Positions 53,409 to 63,957 are shown, numbered from the stretch's first letter. The stretch is 64,000 nt of DNA from Azospirillum baldaniorum (GCF_003119195.2 NZ_CP022254.1:293501-357500), one strand, 5' to 3'. The notes: generated by a model from the letters alone, not told the origin. A program made the numbers and translations.

Positions 53409-54565
53409 TCGACGCCGCCCGTTCCGATGGTCTCGCCGCCAAGCCGCGGCGCCGCCTGCTGCTGCCCCTGCTGATCGTCGGGGCTCTGGCCGCGGGCGGC
53501 GTCGCCTGGAAGGCCACGAGCAGCCATGACGCGGTCTCCCCGGCGGTGGCCGGTCTGCCCCCGGCGGAGCGGGCGGTGGAGCTGTCGCCCGTCGAGCTGA
53601 CCCGCATGGCCCCGCGCCGCCTGACCGAACTGGTGCGGCTCAGCGGTTCCGTGAAGCCGATGGAGCAGTCCATGGTGAAGTCGGAGGTCGCCGCCCGGCT
53701 GGTCGAGGTTCCGGTGCGCGAGGGGCAGGCCGTCCGCAAGGGCGAGGTTCTGGCCCGCTTCGACACGGTGGAGCTTCAGGCCAAGCTGGACGAGAAGCTG
53801 AGCAACCTGGAGGGCGCCAAGGCGCAACTCGTCCTGGCCGACAAGACCCGCGCGAAGAATCTGGCGCTGCGTCAGAAGGACATCGTCTCGGAAACCAACA
53901 TGGATCAGGCGCAGAGCAGCTTCCGCTTCCAGCAGGCCACCGTCGCGGCGCTGGAGGCGCAGGTGGACCTCGCCCGCAAGGCGCTGCGCGACGCGGTGGT
54001 GATGAGCCCGATTGACGGAACGGTGGCCGAGCGGGCGGTCAACCCCGGCGAGACGCTGGCGGTCAACGCCAAGATGTTCTCCGTCGTCGATCTCAGCCGC
54101 GTCGAGGTCGAGGCGGCGGTGCCCGCCGACGATGTGGCCCGGCTGAAGCCCGGCCAGACCGTGCGGCTGCGCGTGGAGGGCTTCGGCGAGCGCGACTTCG
54201 TCGGCCAGATCGCCCGCATCAACCCGATGGCCCGCGCCGGCACCCGCGCCATTCCCGTCTACATCGTCCTCGACAACGCCGACGGGGCCCTGCGCGGCGG
54301 CATGTTCGCCGCGGGCGACGCGGTGGTCGACGAGGTGGAGGGCGCCTTCGCCCTGCCCCCGGCGGCCGTCCGCCACGACCAGGACGGCACCTTCGTGCTG
54401 GTCGTCTCCGGCGGACGTGTGGAGCGCCGCAAGGTCGAGGTGCTTGGCGCCTGGGCGCGCGGCGATCTCGTTGAGGTGCGCGGGCTGGCCGACGGCGATC
54501 TGGCGGTGACCGCCCCCCTGCCCGGCCTGACCGCCGGGCGGGCCGTCAAGGTCATGGGTTCGTAA
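53405..54565 (+). CDS. RND efflux periplasmic adaptor
   Basis: A 386-residue membrane-fusion protein of the HlyD/AcrA family. An N-terminal membrane anchor (RLLLPLLIVGALAAGGVAW) is followed by a split lipoyl domain (VKSEVAARLVEVPVREGQAVRKGEVLARFD and VMSPIDGTVAERAVNPGETL), an alpha-helical hairpin and a beta-barrel domain. It links the inner-membrane permease to an outer-membrane channel not encoded in the window. The start overlaps the tetR stop; the permease gene starts 16 bases after its stop. Confidence 0.94.
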   Translation: MIDAARSDGLAAKPRRRLLLPLLIVGALAAGGVAWKATSSHDAVSPAVAGLPPAERAVELSPVELTRMAPRRLTELVRLSGSVKPMEQSMVKSEVAARLVEVPVREGQAVRKGEVLARFDTVELQAKLDEKLSNLEGAKAQLVLADKTRAKNLALRQKDIVSETNMDQAQSSFRFQQATVAALEAQVDLARKALRDAVVMSPIDGTVAERAVNPGETLAVNAKMFSVVDLSRVEVEAAVPADDVARLKPGQTVRLRVEGFGERDFVGQIARINPMARAGTRAIPVYIVLDNADGALRGGMFAAGDAVVDEVEGAFALPPAAVRHDQDGTFVLVVSGGRVERRKVEVLGAWARGDLVEVRGLADGDLAVTAPLPGLTAGRAVKVMGS

Positions 54566-54581
54566 GGGAACGCGCCGCGCC

Positions 54582-57500
54582 ATGCCGATCACCCGCATCA
54601 GCGTCGACAACCCCGTCTTCGCCACCATGATGATGGTGGCGCTGATGGTGCTGGGCCTGTTTTCCTACAACCGGCTGGGCGTCGACCAGTTTCCCGACGT
54701 GGACTTCCCCCTGGTCGTCATCTCCACCGAGTACCCCGGCGCCAGCCCGGAATCGGTCGAGACCGACGTCACCCGTCCCGTCGAGGACGCGGTCAACACC
54801 ATCGCCGGCATCAAGACGCTGACCTCCCGCTCCTACGAGAGCCAGTCGGTGGTGATCGCCGAGTTCGACCTGAAGACCGCCTCGACCCAGGCGTTGCAGG
54901 ACGTGCGCGAGAAGGTGTCGGCCCTGCGCCCCAAGTTCCGCGACGAGGTGAAGGACCCGCAGATCACCCGCTTCAACCCGGACGACCAGCCCATCCTGTC
55001 CCTGGCGGTGAAGTCGGACATCCGCAGCTTGCGCGACCTGACCACCATGACCGACCAGATCGTCCTGAAGCGCCTGCAAAACGTGCGCGGCGTCGGGCGG
55101 GCGACCATCGCCGGGGGGTCAAGCGGCAGGTCCAGGTGCGGCTGCGCCCGGAACGGCTGGAGGCGCTGGGCGTCGGCGTCGATCAGGTCCTCAAGGCGAT
55201 CCGCGACGAGAACCAGGACATCCCCGCCGGCACCGTCTCGGGCAACGGGGCGGAGCGCGTCGTCCAGGTCGACGGACGCGTCATCAACCCGCGCGAGCTT
55301 CTCGACATCATCGTCGCGCGCCGCGGCGGCGAGCCGGTGCGGCTGCGCCAGGTCGCCGAGGTGCTGGACGGCCAGGAGGAGCAGGACTCCGTCGCCCTGT
55401 TCAACGGGCAGCCGGCGCTGGCCGTCGACGTGGTGAAGATCCAGGGTTCCAACACGGTGGAGGTGGCGCGCGGCCTCTACAAGGCGCTGGACGAGCTGCG
55501 CCGCGACGGCTCCCTGCCCTCCGACGTCGCCCTGGAGGTGGTGCGCGACACCTCGCGCGGGATCACCAACTCGCTGAGCAACGTCCAGCGCACGCTGGTC
55601 GAGGGTGGCGTGCTGACCATCGCCATCGTGATGATCTTCCTGGGGTCCTGGCGCAGCACGGTGATCACCGCGCTGACCCTGCCGGTGGCGGTGATGGGCA
55701 CCTTCGGCGTGTTGGCGGCCTTCGGTTTCACCCTGAACACGATGACGCTGATGGCGCTGTCGCTGGCCATCGGCATCCTGATCGACGACGCCATCGTGGT
55801 GCGCGAGAACATCATGCGCCACCTCGGCAAGGGCCAGGGGCACCGGCAGGCGGCGCTGGACGGCACCAAGGAGATCGGTCTGGCGGTCCTGGCGACCACG
55901 CTGACCATCGTGGCGGTGTTCCTTCCCGTCGCCTTCATGGGCGGTATCATCGGGCGCTTCTTCCTGCAGTTCGGCATCACCGTGTCGGCGGCGGTGCTGA
56001 TCTCGCTGTTCGTGTCCTTCACGCTGGACCCCATGCTGTCCAGCCTGTGGTACGATCCGGCGGCCCACGGACGGCACGGGCGCGGCGTCTTCGGGCGCTT
56101 CGCGGCGGGCTTCCAGGGCGCTTTCGACGCGCTGGCGCGGGTCTATGGCCGGACGTTGCGCTGGGCGCTGCGCTGGCGCTGGCTGGTTCTGCTGATGGCG
56201 CTTGGAATCTTTGTCGGCAGCTTCTTCCTGGTGCCGCGCATCGGCGTCGAGTTCGTGCCCGCCGCCGACCTCGGGGAATCCATCGTCGACGTGGAAACGC
56301 CGGTCGGCTCGTCCCTCGACTACACGGCGGCCAAGCTGCGGCAGGTCGAGGCGGCGATCCGCGAGTTTCCGGAGGTCGCCTACACCTACTCCACGGTGAA
56401 CACGGGCGCGTCGGTCGGCAAGAACCGGGGCAGCGTCTATGTCCGGCTGAAGCCGATCGACCAGCGCACGCGCACGCCGAACACGCTGGCGCCGCCGCTG
56501 CGCGAACGGCTGTCGGCGATCCCCGGCGTCCAGATCGGGATCGGAATTCCCGGCGTTGGCGGCGTGCAGAAGCAGATCCAGGTGTCCGTCCAGGGCCGCG
56601 ACATCGCGGAGCTGGACCGCATCGGCAAGCAGGTGACCGCCGCCATGGCCGGCATCCGCGGCTTCGTGGACGTGGACGTCAGCCTGAAGGCCGCCAAGCC
56701 GACCCTGTCGGTGCGGCTGGAGCGCGATCTGGCGAGCGATCTCGGCGTCGGCACGGCGCAAGTGGCGAACACGCTGCGTCCCCTCTTCGCCGGCGACAAG
56801 GTGTCGACCTGGAAGGCGCCGGACGGCGAGACCTACGACGTGCTGGTCCGTCTGCCGGAAAACGACCGGGTAGGCCGCGCCGACCTCGACCGCATCTACC
56901 TGACCGGCTCCAACGACGCGGAGGGGGCGCCGCGCATGGTGCCGCTGTCGCAGGTCAGCCGGGTCGAGACGACGCTCGGCGCCTCGCAGATCAACCGCCG
57001 CGACCTGTCCCGCGAGGTCAACGTCCAGGCCAACGTCCAGGGGCGCCCGGCCGGCGACGCCGGCAAGGAGCTTCAGGCGGCCATCGCGGAGATCAAGCTG
57101 CCCCCCGGCTACCGCATCGTCTTCGGCGGCTCGACCAAGGACATCGCCGAGACGTCGGCCTACGCCACGCAGGCGCTGCTGCTGGCGGTGATCCTGATCT
57201 ACCTGATCCTGGCCTCGCAGTTCGGCAGCTTTCTGCAGCCCATCGCCATCATGATGTCGCTGCCGCTGTCGCTGGTCGGGGTGTTCCTGGGGCTTCTGGT
57301 CGCCGGGTCCACGCTGAACATCTTCAGCGCCATCGGCTTCATCATGCTGATGGGTCTGGTGACCAAGAACGCCATCCTGCTGGTCGATTTCGCCAACCAG
57401 GCCCGCGCTCGCGGGGTGGACCTGCGCGACGCGGTGGTGGAGGCCGGCATCATCCGCCTGCGCCCCATCGTCATGACCACCATGGCGATGATCTTCGGCA

Positions 57501-57727
57501 TGATCCCGCTGGCGCTCGGCATCGGCGAAGGCGCGCAGCAGCGGGCACCCATGGCCCACGCGGTGATCGGCGGCCTCATCAGCTCCACCCTGCTCACTCT
57601 CCTGGTGGTTCCGGTGATCCTGACCTACCTCGACGCGCTGTCCCGGCGCTTCAAGCGCTGGTTCGCCCACAAGGACCCGGACGCGGTGGCGCACGGCACG
57701 GCCGCACAGGGCACGGCGGCGGAGTAG
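54582..57727 (+). pseudogene. RND efflux permease with a frameshift
   Basis: An AcrB-type (HAE1) inner-membrane proton-drug antiporter of about 1,048 residues, split between two frames. The first frame (54582-55436) gives a normal N-terminus (MPITRISVDNPVFATMMMVALM) up to GRATIAGG. It then shifts at a run of six G (55113-55118), where seven would restore IAGGVKRQVQVRLRPERLEALG. The rest, to 57727, is intact in the other frame, with the TM4 pair LIDDAIVVREN and the TM10 lysine in MGLVTKNAILLVDF. Either a sequencing error, a recent loss mutation or slippage in the G run explains this. The gene completes the tetR-adaptor-permease operon. Confidence 0.9.
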
Positions 57728-57731
57728 CTCT

Positions 57732-58484
57732 TCACCCCAGATGCTCCAGCATCAGGAACAGCCCGAGCGCCAGCAGGCCGAGGAAGAAGCAGCGCCGGAA
57801 CACCTCCGCCCGCACCCGCCGGCGGAGGCTCTGGCCGAGCGCCATCCCGGCCAGGGCCGGCAACAGAGAGGCCAGTGAGCCCCAGGCCAGCGTGCCGTCG
57901 AACAGCCCGTGCTGCGCCAGCCCGGCGGCCAAAGCCAGGGTCGACACCGTAAAGGACAGGCCGAGCGCCTGGATCAGCCGGTCGCGCTCCAGCTCCAGCG
58001 CCTGGAGGTAGGGCACGGCGGGGATGACGAAAACCCCGGTGGCCGCCGTCACCACGCCGGTCGCCACGCCGACCAGCGGCGACAGCCAGGATTCCGCCGC
58101 GGGCGGCACCCGCAGCGGCAGCTTCACCAGCCCGGCCACCGCGTAGAGCGCCAATGCTCCGCCCAGAGCCGCCGCGGCCTGCCCCGACGAGGCGCCGGCC
58201 AGCAGCCCCGCCCCGGCCCAGGTGCCCAGCGTGATCCCCAGCATCATCGGCCAGAATCGCTCGATGGTGGCGCCGAGGCCGGGGCCGAAGGCCAGTTGCC
58301 AGAGATTCGTCACCAGCGAAGGCACGATCAGGATCACCGCCGCTTCGGCGGGCGGCATGACGAGGCCGAGCAGCCCCATGGCGACGGTCGGCAGGCCCAG
58401 GCCGATCATGCCCTTGACGAACCCGGCCAGCAGGAAGGTCAAGGCCATGGCGGCGACGATGAGGAGAGGCAGGTCAATCATCAC
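57732..58484 (-). CDS. TauE/SafE-family transporter
   Basis: A 250-residue membrane protein with about eight hydrophobic helices and the family glycine-rich segment FLLAGFVKGMIGLGLPTVAMGLLGL near its N-terminus. The duplicated second half includes LVGVATGVVTAATGVFVIPAVPYLQAL. The family exports sulfite, sulfoacetate and related anions, but substrates vary. The gene is convergent with the permease gene (4 bases apart) and divergent from a LysR regulator, which could control it. Confidence 0.9.
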   Translation of the reverse strand: MMIDLPLLIVAAMALTFLLAGFVKGMIGLGLPTVAMGLLGLVMPPAEAAVILIVPSLVTNLWQLAFGPGLGATIERFWPMMLGITLGTWAGAGLLAGASSGQAAAALGGALALYAVAGLVKLPLRVPPAAESWLSPLVGVATGVVTAATGVFVIPAVPYLQALELERDRLIQALGLSFTVSTLALAAGLAQHGLFDGTLAWGSLASLLPALAGMALGQSLRRRVRAEVFRRCFFLGLLALGLFLMLEHLG

Positions 58485-58628
58485 GGCACCCTCATGTCAG
58501 GTCCCCGCTCCCGCCCCGGGAGAGGGTTTGATGCCACTTGAGGCAAGGCCTTGGCTTCCGGCAATGTGGATGTCACACAGCCAGCCTTCGGTTCAGACGA
58601 AGGCTGCCGCTCCGCTGGAGACCCGCCC

Positions 58629-59516
58629 ATGCGTTTTGACCTGACCGACCTGCGGCTGTTCCTGAACGTGACGGAGGCGGAGAGCATCACCCACGGTGCG
58701 GAGCGCACGCACCTCGCCCTCGCCTCGGCGAGCGCACGAATCCGTGGGATGGAAGAGACGCTTGGCGTGCCACTGCTGGAGCGCGGGCGGCGCGGCGTCC
58801 GCCCGACCCCGGCGGGCGAGGCGCTGGTCCATCACGCCCGCGTCCTCCTCCAGCAGGTGGAGCGGATGCGCGGCGAGCTGGGCGATTACGCCAAGGGGCT
58901 GAAGGGCCATGTGAGGCTGCTGTCCAACACCGCCGCCCTGGCAGAATTCCTGCCCGAGGCCCTGGCGCCATTCCTCGCCGCCCACCCCAACATCGACATC
59001 GACTTGGAGGAAAGGCCCAGCCACGAGATCGTGCGGGCGGTGGCGGAGGGGCTGGCCGACGCCGGGGTGGTGTCCGATCACGCCGACCTGTCGGGGCTGG
59101 AGGTCTTTCCCTTCCGCACCGACCGCATGGTGCTGGTCACGCCGCACGGCCACCCGCTGGCCAACCGCCGCAGCGTCGCCCTCCGCGAGGTTCTGGAGGA
59201 GGATTTCGTCGGGCTGGCGACGCGCAACGCTCTTCAGCAGCACATCAACGAACACGCCATCCGCGCCGGCCGCCCGCTGAAGCTGCGCGTGCGGGTGCGC
59301 GGCTTCGACGGGATCTGCCGGATGGTCGAGCAGGGGGTGGGGCTCGGCATCGTCCCGGAAGCCTCGGCGAAGCGCTGCCGCCGCTTCACGAAAATCCGTG
59401 CGGTGCGCCTGACCGACCCTTGGGCGGTCCGCTCGCTGGTCGTCTGCGTCCGCCGGCTGGACGCGCTGCCCGGCCACAGCCGTGAGTTGGTGAAGCGGCT
59501 GGCCGGTGCTGTTTAA
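58629..59516 (+). CDS. LysR-family transcriptional regulator
   Basis: A 295-residue LysR-type regulator. The winged helix-turn-helix occupies the first 65 residues (LRLFLNVTEAESITHGAERTHLALASASARIRGMEETLGVPLLERGRRGVRPTPAGE). The substrate-binding domain follows and lacks diagnostic ligand residues. GGAGA precedes the ATG at 58629. It is divergent from the TauE/SafE gene with a 144-base promoter region, the usual LysR-target arrangement, so that exporter is its likely target. Confidence 0.93.
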   Translation: MRFDLTDLRLFLNVTEAESITHGAERTHLALASASARIRGMEETLGVPLLERGRRGVRPTPAGEALVHHARVLLQQVERMRGELGDYAKGLKGHVRLLSNTAALAEFLPEALAPFLAAHPNIDIDLEERPSHEIVRAVAEGLADAGVVSDHADLSGLEVFPFRTDRMVLVTPHGHPLANRRSVALREVLEEDFVGLATRNALQQHINEHAIRAGRPLKLRVRVRGFDGICRMVEQGVGLGIVPEASAKRCRRFTKIRAVRLTDPWAVRSLVVCVRRLDALPGHSRELVKRLAGAV

Positions 59517-59633
59517 CCCTCTCCCCTCTGGGGAGAGGGTGGCCCAAAGGGCCGGTGAGGGGGTTGCGCTTTTGCCGAACGCATCGCCACGCGCAACCCC
59601 CTCACCCTAACCCTCTCCCCGGAGGGGAGAGGG
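59517..59633. repeat. Compound inverted repeat of REP/BIME type
   Basis: Two perfect hairpins of identical stem, CCCTCTCCCC/GGGGAGAGGG (59517-59539 with loop TCT; 59611-59633 with loop GGA), flank a perfect 16-bp inverted repeat (59554-59569 and 59591-59606, 21-base loop). It fills the gap between convergent genes and may serve as a bidirectional terminator. Shorter relatives with CTCCCG/CGGGAG stems occur at 2760-2774 and 58508-58522. Confidence 0.85.
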
Positions 59634-59653
59634 AAAACAACCATGTGAAGCTC

Positions 59654-62600
59654 TCACTCCGCGCCCGGCACCGGGTGCGGCGCCTCCGGGGCGGCACCGT
59701 GACGGCGCCTCCACAGCCGGGAGACGGCGTTGCCGGCGTCCTCCATGTAGAGGAACAGCACCGGCGTGATGTAGAGCGTCAGGATCTGCGACACGCACAG
59801 GCCGCCGACCACCGCGAGGCCGAGCGGCTGGCGAAGCTCCGCGGCGGCGCCATGGGCGACGGCGATGGGCAGGGTGCCCATGATTGCCGCCATGGTCGTC
59901 ATCATGATCGGGCGGAAGCGCAGCAGGCAGGCCTGCTCGATCGCCTCGCGCGCGGTCATGCCCTGGTTGCGCTGCGCGTCGATGGCGAAGTCGATCATCA
60001 TGATCGCGTTCTTCTTCACGATGCCGATCAGCATCAGGATGCCGATGATCGCGATGACGCTCAGCTCCTGCCCGAACACCATCAGCGTCGCCAGCGCTCC
60101 GATAGCCGCGGACGGCAGGCCGGACAGGATGGTCAGCGGGTGGATGAAGCTCTCATACAGCACGCCGAGCACGATGTAGATCACCAGCACCGCGGCGAGC
60201 AGCAACAGCCCCTGGCTCTTCTGGGCGTCCTCGAACACCTGGGCGGTGCCGGCGAAGCCGGTGGTGATGCCCGGCGGCAGGGCCATCTCCATCTCCGCCT
60301 GCCGGACGGCGTTCACCGCCTCGCCCAGCGAATGGCCGGGTGCCACGTTGAAGGACAGGGTGACGGCGGGCAACTGCCCCTGGTGGTTGACCGTCAGCGG
60401 CCCGGCGGTGCGCTGCACGCTGGCGAAGGCGTCCAGCGGCACCAGCTTGCCGGAGCCGGAGCGCACATAGATTCGCGACAGCGCGTTGTCGTCCTGCTGG
60501 TACTTCGGCGCCAGCTCGATCAGCACCTGATAGTCGTTGGTCGGCGTGTAGATCGTCGAGACCTGCCGCTGGCCGAAGGCGCTGTAGAGGGTCGAGCGCA
60601 CCTGATCGACGCCGATCCCCAGCGTCGCCGCCTTCTCGCGGTCCACATGCACATAGGCCTGGGGGCTGTTGAGCTGGAGGTCGCTGGTCACGTCCTGGAG
60701 GATCGGGATGTCGTGCATCGCCCGCTCCAGCCGTCCCGACCAGGCGTACAGCTCCTCCGTGTTCAGGCCCTGGATGGTGTACTGGAACTCGTTCTTGGAC
60801 GAACGGCCGCCGATGCGCAGATTCTGCACCGGCTGCATGTAGACCGCCATGCCGGGAATGCCGGCGAGCTGGCGGCGGAGCTGCTGGATCACCTCGCCCG
60901 CCGGAGGCCGCTCGGCGCGCGGCTTCAGCACGACGAACATGCGGCCGGTGTTGACCGAATTGCCGCCGATGGCGACCGACGAGGTCATGTCCGCCACCGC
61001 CGGATGGGCCTTGATGATCCGCGCCACCTCCTGCTGCCGCTCCGCCATGGCCGGGAAGGAGATGTCGGGGGCGGCCTCCGTCGAGACGGTGATCTGGCCG
61101 ATGTCCTCGGTCGGGAAGAAGCCCTTGGGGATCGCCTGGAACAGCAGGGCGGAGCCGACCACCGTCGCGATCATGACCAGCCCCATCACCGGGCGGTGCC
61201 TCAGCGCCAGCCGCAGGGTCACGGCGTAGCCGCGGTGCAGCGCGCTGAACCCGCCCTCCAGGACACGGCCGAACCAGCCCTCCTTGGCGCCATGCGGTTC
61301 GTGGGTCAGCATGCGGGCACACATCATCGGCGTCAGCGTCAGCGCCACGAAGGCCGAGGCGCTGATCGCCATGGTCACCACCAGCGCGAACTCGTGGAAG
61401 ACGCGCCCGACCACCCCGCCCATCAGCAGGATCGGGATGAAGACGGCCACCAGCGACACGGTGATGGAGATGATGGTGAAGCCGATCTCCCGCGAGCCCT
61501 TGAGCGCCGCCTCGAAGGGCGGCATCCCCTCTTCGACGTAGCGGACGATGTTCTCCATCATCACGATGGCGTCGACGACGACGAGGCCGACCGCCAGCGT
61601 CAGCGCCATCAGCGAGATGTTGTCGATGGAGAAGCCCATCAGATGCATCCCGCCCGCCGTCGCGATCAGCGAGATCGGAACGGTCAGCGCCGGGATCATC
61701 GTCGCCGTCAGGCGGCGCAGGAACAGGAAGATCACCAGCACGACGAGCGCGATGGTCAGGCCCAGCGTGAACTGCACGTCCTCCACCGCCTCGCGGATCG
61801 AGGTGGAGCGGTCGTTCACCACCTCGACCTTGGCGCTGGGCGGAAGCTGCGCGCGGAAGCTGGGCAGCAGGTTGCGCACCCGGTCCACCACGTCGACCGT
61901 GTTGGCGTCGGGCTGGCGCTGCACGGCCATGACGATGGCGCGGGTGCCGTTGTGCCAGCTCGCCGTGCGGGCGTTCTCGACGCTGTCCAGCACGTTCGCC
62001 ACGTCGCCCAGCCGGACCGGGGCGCCGTTGCGGTAGGCGACGATCAGGCCGCGGAAGGCCTCGGCGTCAGGAAGCTGCGGGTTGGCGGCGAGGACGAGCT
62101 GCTGCCTGGCGCCGGACAGCGTGCCGACCGGGGTGTTGGCGTTGGCGGCGGCCAGCGATTTCTGAAGCTCGTCGATGCCGATGCCGCGCACGGCCAGCGC
62201 GTTGGGGTCGACCTGGACGCGCACGGCGTATTTCTGCGCGCCGTAGATCTGCACCTGGGCAACGCCCGGCAGGGTGGCGACCTTGGGCTGGACCGCGGTC
62301 TCCGCGAAATCGTTCAGCGACGACAGCGTCAGCGTCGGCGAGGACAGGGCCAGCATCAGCACCGGCTGGTCGGCCGGGTTCACCTTGCGGTAGCTGGGCG
62401 CGGTGGTCATCTCCGCCGGCAGGCGGCGCTGGGTGCGGGCGATGGCCGCCTGCACGTCCTGGGCGGCGGCGTCGATGTCGCGCTCCAGGACGAACTGGAT
62501 GGTGATCGAGGTGTTCCCGAGGCTCGACGTCGAGGTGATCGTGTCGATGCCTGCGATGGTCGAGAATTCGCGCTCCAGCGGGCTGGCAACTGAGGCAGCC

Positions 62601-62776
62601 ATGGTTTCCGGGCTGGCGCCGGGCAGCGTGGCGGAGACGTTGATGACCGGGAAATCGACCCGCGGCAGCGCCGCGACGGGCAGTTGGCGGTAGGCGGCGA
62701 GGCCCCCCAGAACCAGCGCCGCCGTCAGCAGGATGGTCATCACCGGACGGCGGATGCACAGATCCGAGAGGGTCAT
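59654..62776 (-). CDS. RND efflux permease, MdtB/C-like
   Basis: A 1,040-residue inner-membrane transporter of the RND HAE1 family, starting MTLSDLCIRRPVMTILLTAALVLGGL and with the PGASPETMAASVASPLE porter-domain signature of MdtB/C relatives. In TM4 the normal double aspartate (VDDA in AcrB) is replaced: the segment reads ALTLAVGLVVVDAIVMMEN, with Val at the first position and only one Asp. The TM10 lysine is kept (IGIVKKNAIMMIDF). The start overlaps the adaptor stop by 4 bp, so both are one operon. No outer-membrane factor lies within the window. Confidence 0.95.
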   Translation of the reverse strand: MTLSDLCIRRPVMTILLTAALVLGGLAAYRQLPVAALPRVDFPVINVSATLPGASPETMAASVASPLEREFSTIAGIDTITSTSSLGNTSITIQFVLERDIDAAAQDVQAAIARTQRRLPAEMTTAPSYRKVNPADQPVLMLALSSPTLTLSSLNDFAETAVQPKVATLPGVAQVQIYGAQKYAVRVQVDPNALAVRGIGIDELQKSLAAANANTPVGTLSGARQQLVLAANPQLPDAEAFRGLIVAYRNGAPVRLGDVANVLDSVENARTASWHNGTRAIVMAVQRQPDANTVDVVDRVRNLLPSFRAQLPPSAKVEVVNDRSTSIREAVEDVQFTLGLTIALVVLVIFLFLRRLTATMIPALTVPISLIATAGGMHLMGFSIDNISLMALTLAVGLVVVDAIVMMENIVRYVEEGMPPFEAALKGSREIGFTIISITVSLVAVFIPILLMGGVVGRVFHEFALVVTMAISASAFVALTLTPMMCARMLTHEPHGAKEGWFGRVLEGGFSALHRGYAVTLRLALRHRPVMGLVMIATVVGSALLFQAIPKGFFPTEDIGQITVSTEAAPDISFPAMAERQQEVARIIKAHPAVADMTSSVAIGGNSVNTGRMFVVLKPRAERPPAGEVIQQLRRQLAGIPGMAVYMQPVQNLRIGGRSSKNEFQYTIQGLNTEELYAWSGRLERAMHDIPILQDVTSDLQLNSPQAYVHVDREKAATLGIGVDQVRSTLYSAFGQRQVSTIYTPTNDYQVLIELAPKYQQDDNALSRIYVRSGSGKLVPLDAFASVQRTAGPLTVNHQGQLPAVTLSFNVAPGHSLGEAVNAVRQAEMEMALPPGITTGFAGTAQVFEDAQKSQGLLLLAAVLVIYIVLGVLYESFIHPLTILSGLPSAAIGALATLMVFGQELSVIAIIGILMLIGIVKKNAIMMIDFAIDAQRNQGMTAREAIEQACLLRFRPIMMTTMAAIMGTLPIAVAHGAAAELRQPLGLAVVGGLCVSQILTLYITPVLFLYMEDAGNAVSRLWRRRHGAAPEAPHPVPGAE

Positions 62777-63957
62777 GACGCGCCTCCGGTGAGCGGAGCC
62801 TTGCCGTTGGCTCCATCCTTGCCGCCGTTCTTGGCGGCGGCGACCTTGGCGCCGGGATAGAGGCGGGACTGGCCGTCGACCACCACGCGCTCACCGGCCT
62901 GCACCCCGTCGGCGATGACGGCGGTGCCCTCCTGGCTGCGTGCCACGGTGACGTTGCGGATCTCCACGGTGTCGTCGGGCTTGACCACATAGACGAAACG
63001 GCCCTGCTGACCGGTCTGCACCGCCTCCTCCGGCAGCGTCAGGGCCTGTGGCTCGACCCGCAGGGTCAGAACAACGTCGACGAACTGGCCGGGCCACAGC
63101 CGCGTGTCGGCGTTTTCGAACTGGCCCTTCACCAGGATCGTGCCGGTCTGCTGGTCGACTTGGCTGTCCACGAAATTCAGGACGCCCTCGGCGGGCGGCA
63201 CGGCGGCGCCGGGAATGCCGGCGGTGACCGACAGCTTGCTCGTCTCCATCGCCGCGCGGATGGTCGGCAGGTGGCGTTCCGGCACGTTGAAGGCGACGGT
63301 GATCGGGCGGAGCTGGGTCAGCGTGACCAGCGGCGTGGCGTCCGCCGCGCGGACCATGGTGCCGGGCTTGGCGTTCACCGCACCGGTGCGCCCGTCCATG
63401 GGGGCGGCGATGCGGGTGAAGCTGAGCGAGACCTTGGCCGCCTCGATCGCCGCCTGCCCGGCCTTCACCGTGGCCTCCAACGCATCGGCGGCGGCCACCG
63501 CCGCGTCGTACTGCTGGCGCGCCACGGTGTTGGAGCGGACAAGCTGCTCGTAACGCTTCACGTCGCCGCGCGCCTTGTCGAGGTTGGCGCGGTCGCGCTC
63601 CAGATTGGCCTGGGCCTGACGGAGTTGCGCCTCCAGCGCGCGGGAGTCGAGGGTGAACAGCAGGTCGCCCGCCTTCACCTCCTGCCCCTCGGTGAAATGG
63701 ACCGTCTCGACGACCGAATCGACGCGCGCCTTGATGGCGATGGCGGCCACCGGCTGGACCGAGCCGATGGTGCCAAGCCGCTCCGGCACCGCGCGCTGCT
63801 CGACCGTGCGGATGACCACCGGGAGAGCGCGTGGTCCGGCCGGGGCGGCGGCCTTCGCCGTTTGCGCGTCGGCCCCGCCCGCCCGGTGCGTGTACCAGTA
63901 ACCGCCGCCCATCAGCGCGGCGAGCAGGAGCGCAAACAGCGCTATGCGTTTCGTCAC
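62773..63957 (-). CDS. RND efflux periplasmic adaptor, MdtA-like
   Basis: A 394-residue HlyD/AcrA-family membrane-fusion protein. It has an N-terminal signal or anchor (RIALFALLLAALMGGGYWY), lipoyl halves (VETVHFTEGQEVKAGDLLFTLD and RIAAPMDGRTGAVNAKPGTMV) and a long helical hairpin (QLRQAQANLERDRANLDKARGDVKRYEQLVRSNTVARQQ). The C-terminus is Lys/Gly/Ala-rich. The GTG at 63957 has GGGAG upstream. Translationally coupled to the downstream permease gene. Confidence 0.94.
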   Translation of the reverse strand: MTKRIALFALLLAALMGGGYWYTHRAGGADAQTAKAAAPAGPRALPVVIRTVEQRAVPERLGTIGSVQPVAAIAIKARVDSVVETVHFTEGQEVKAGDLLFTLDSRALEAQLRQAQANLERDRANLDKARGDVKRYEQLVRSNTVARQQYDAAVAAADALEATVKAGQAAIEAAKVSLSFTRIAAPMDGRTGAVNAKPGTMVRAADATPLVTLTQLRPITVAFNVPERHLPTIRAAMETSKLSVTAGIPGAAVPPAEGVLNFVDSQVDQQTGTILVKGQFENADTRLWPGQFVDVVLTLRVEPQALTLPEEAVQTGQQGRFVYVVKPDDTVEIRNVTVARSQEGTAVIADGVQAGERVVVDGQSRLYPGAKVAAAKNGGKDGANGKAPLTGGAS

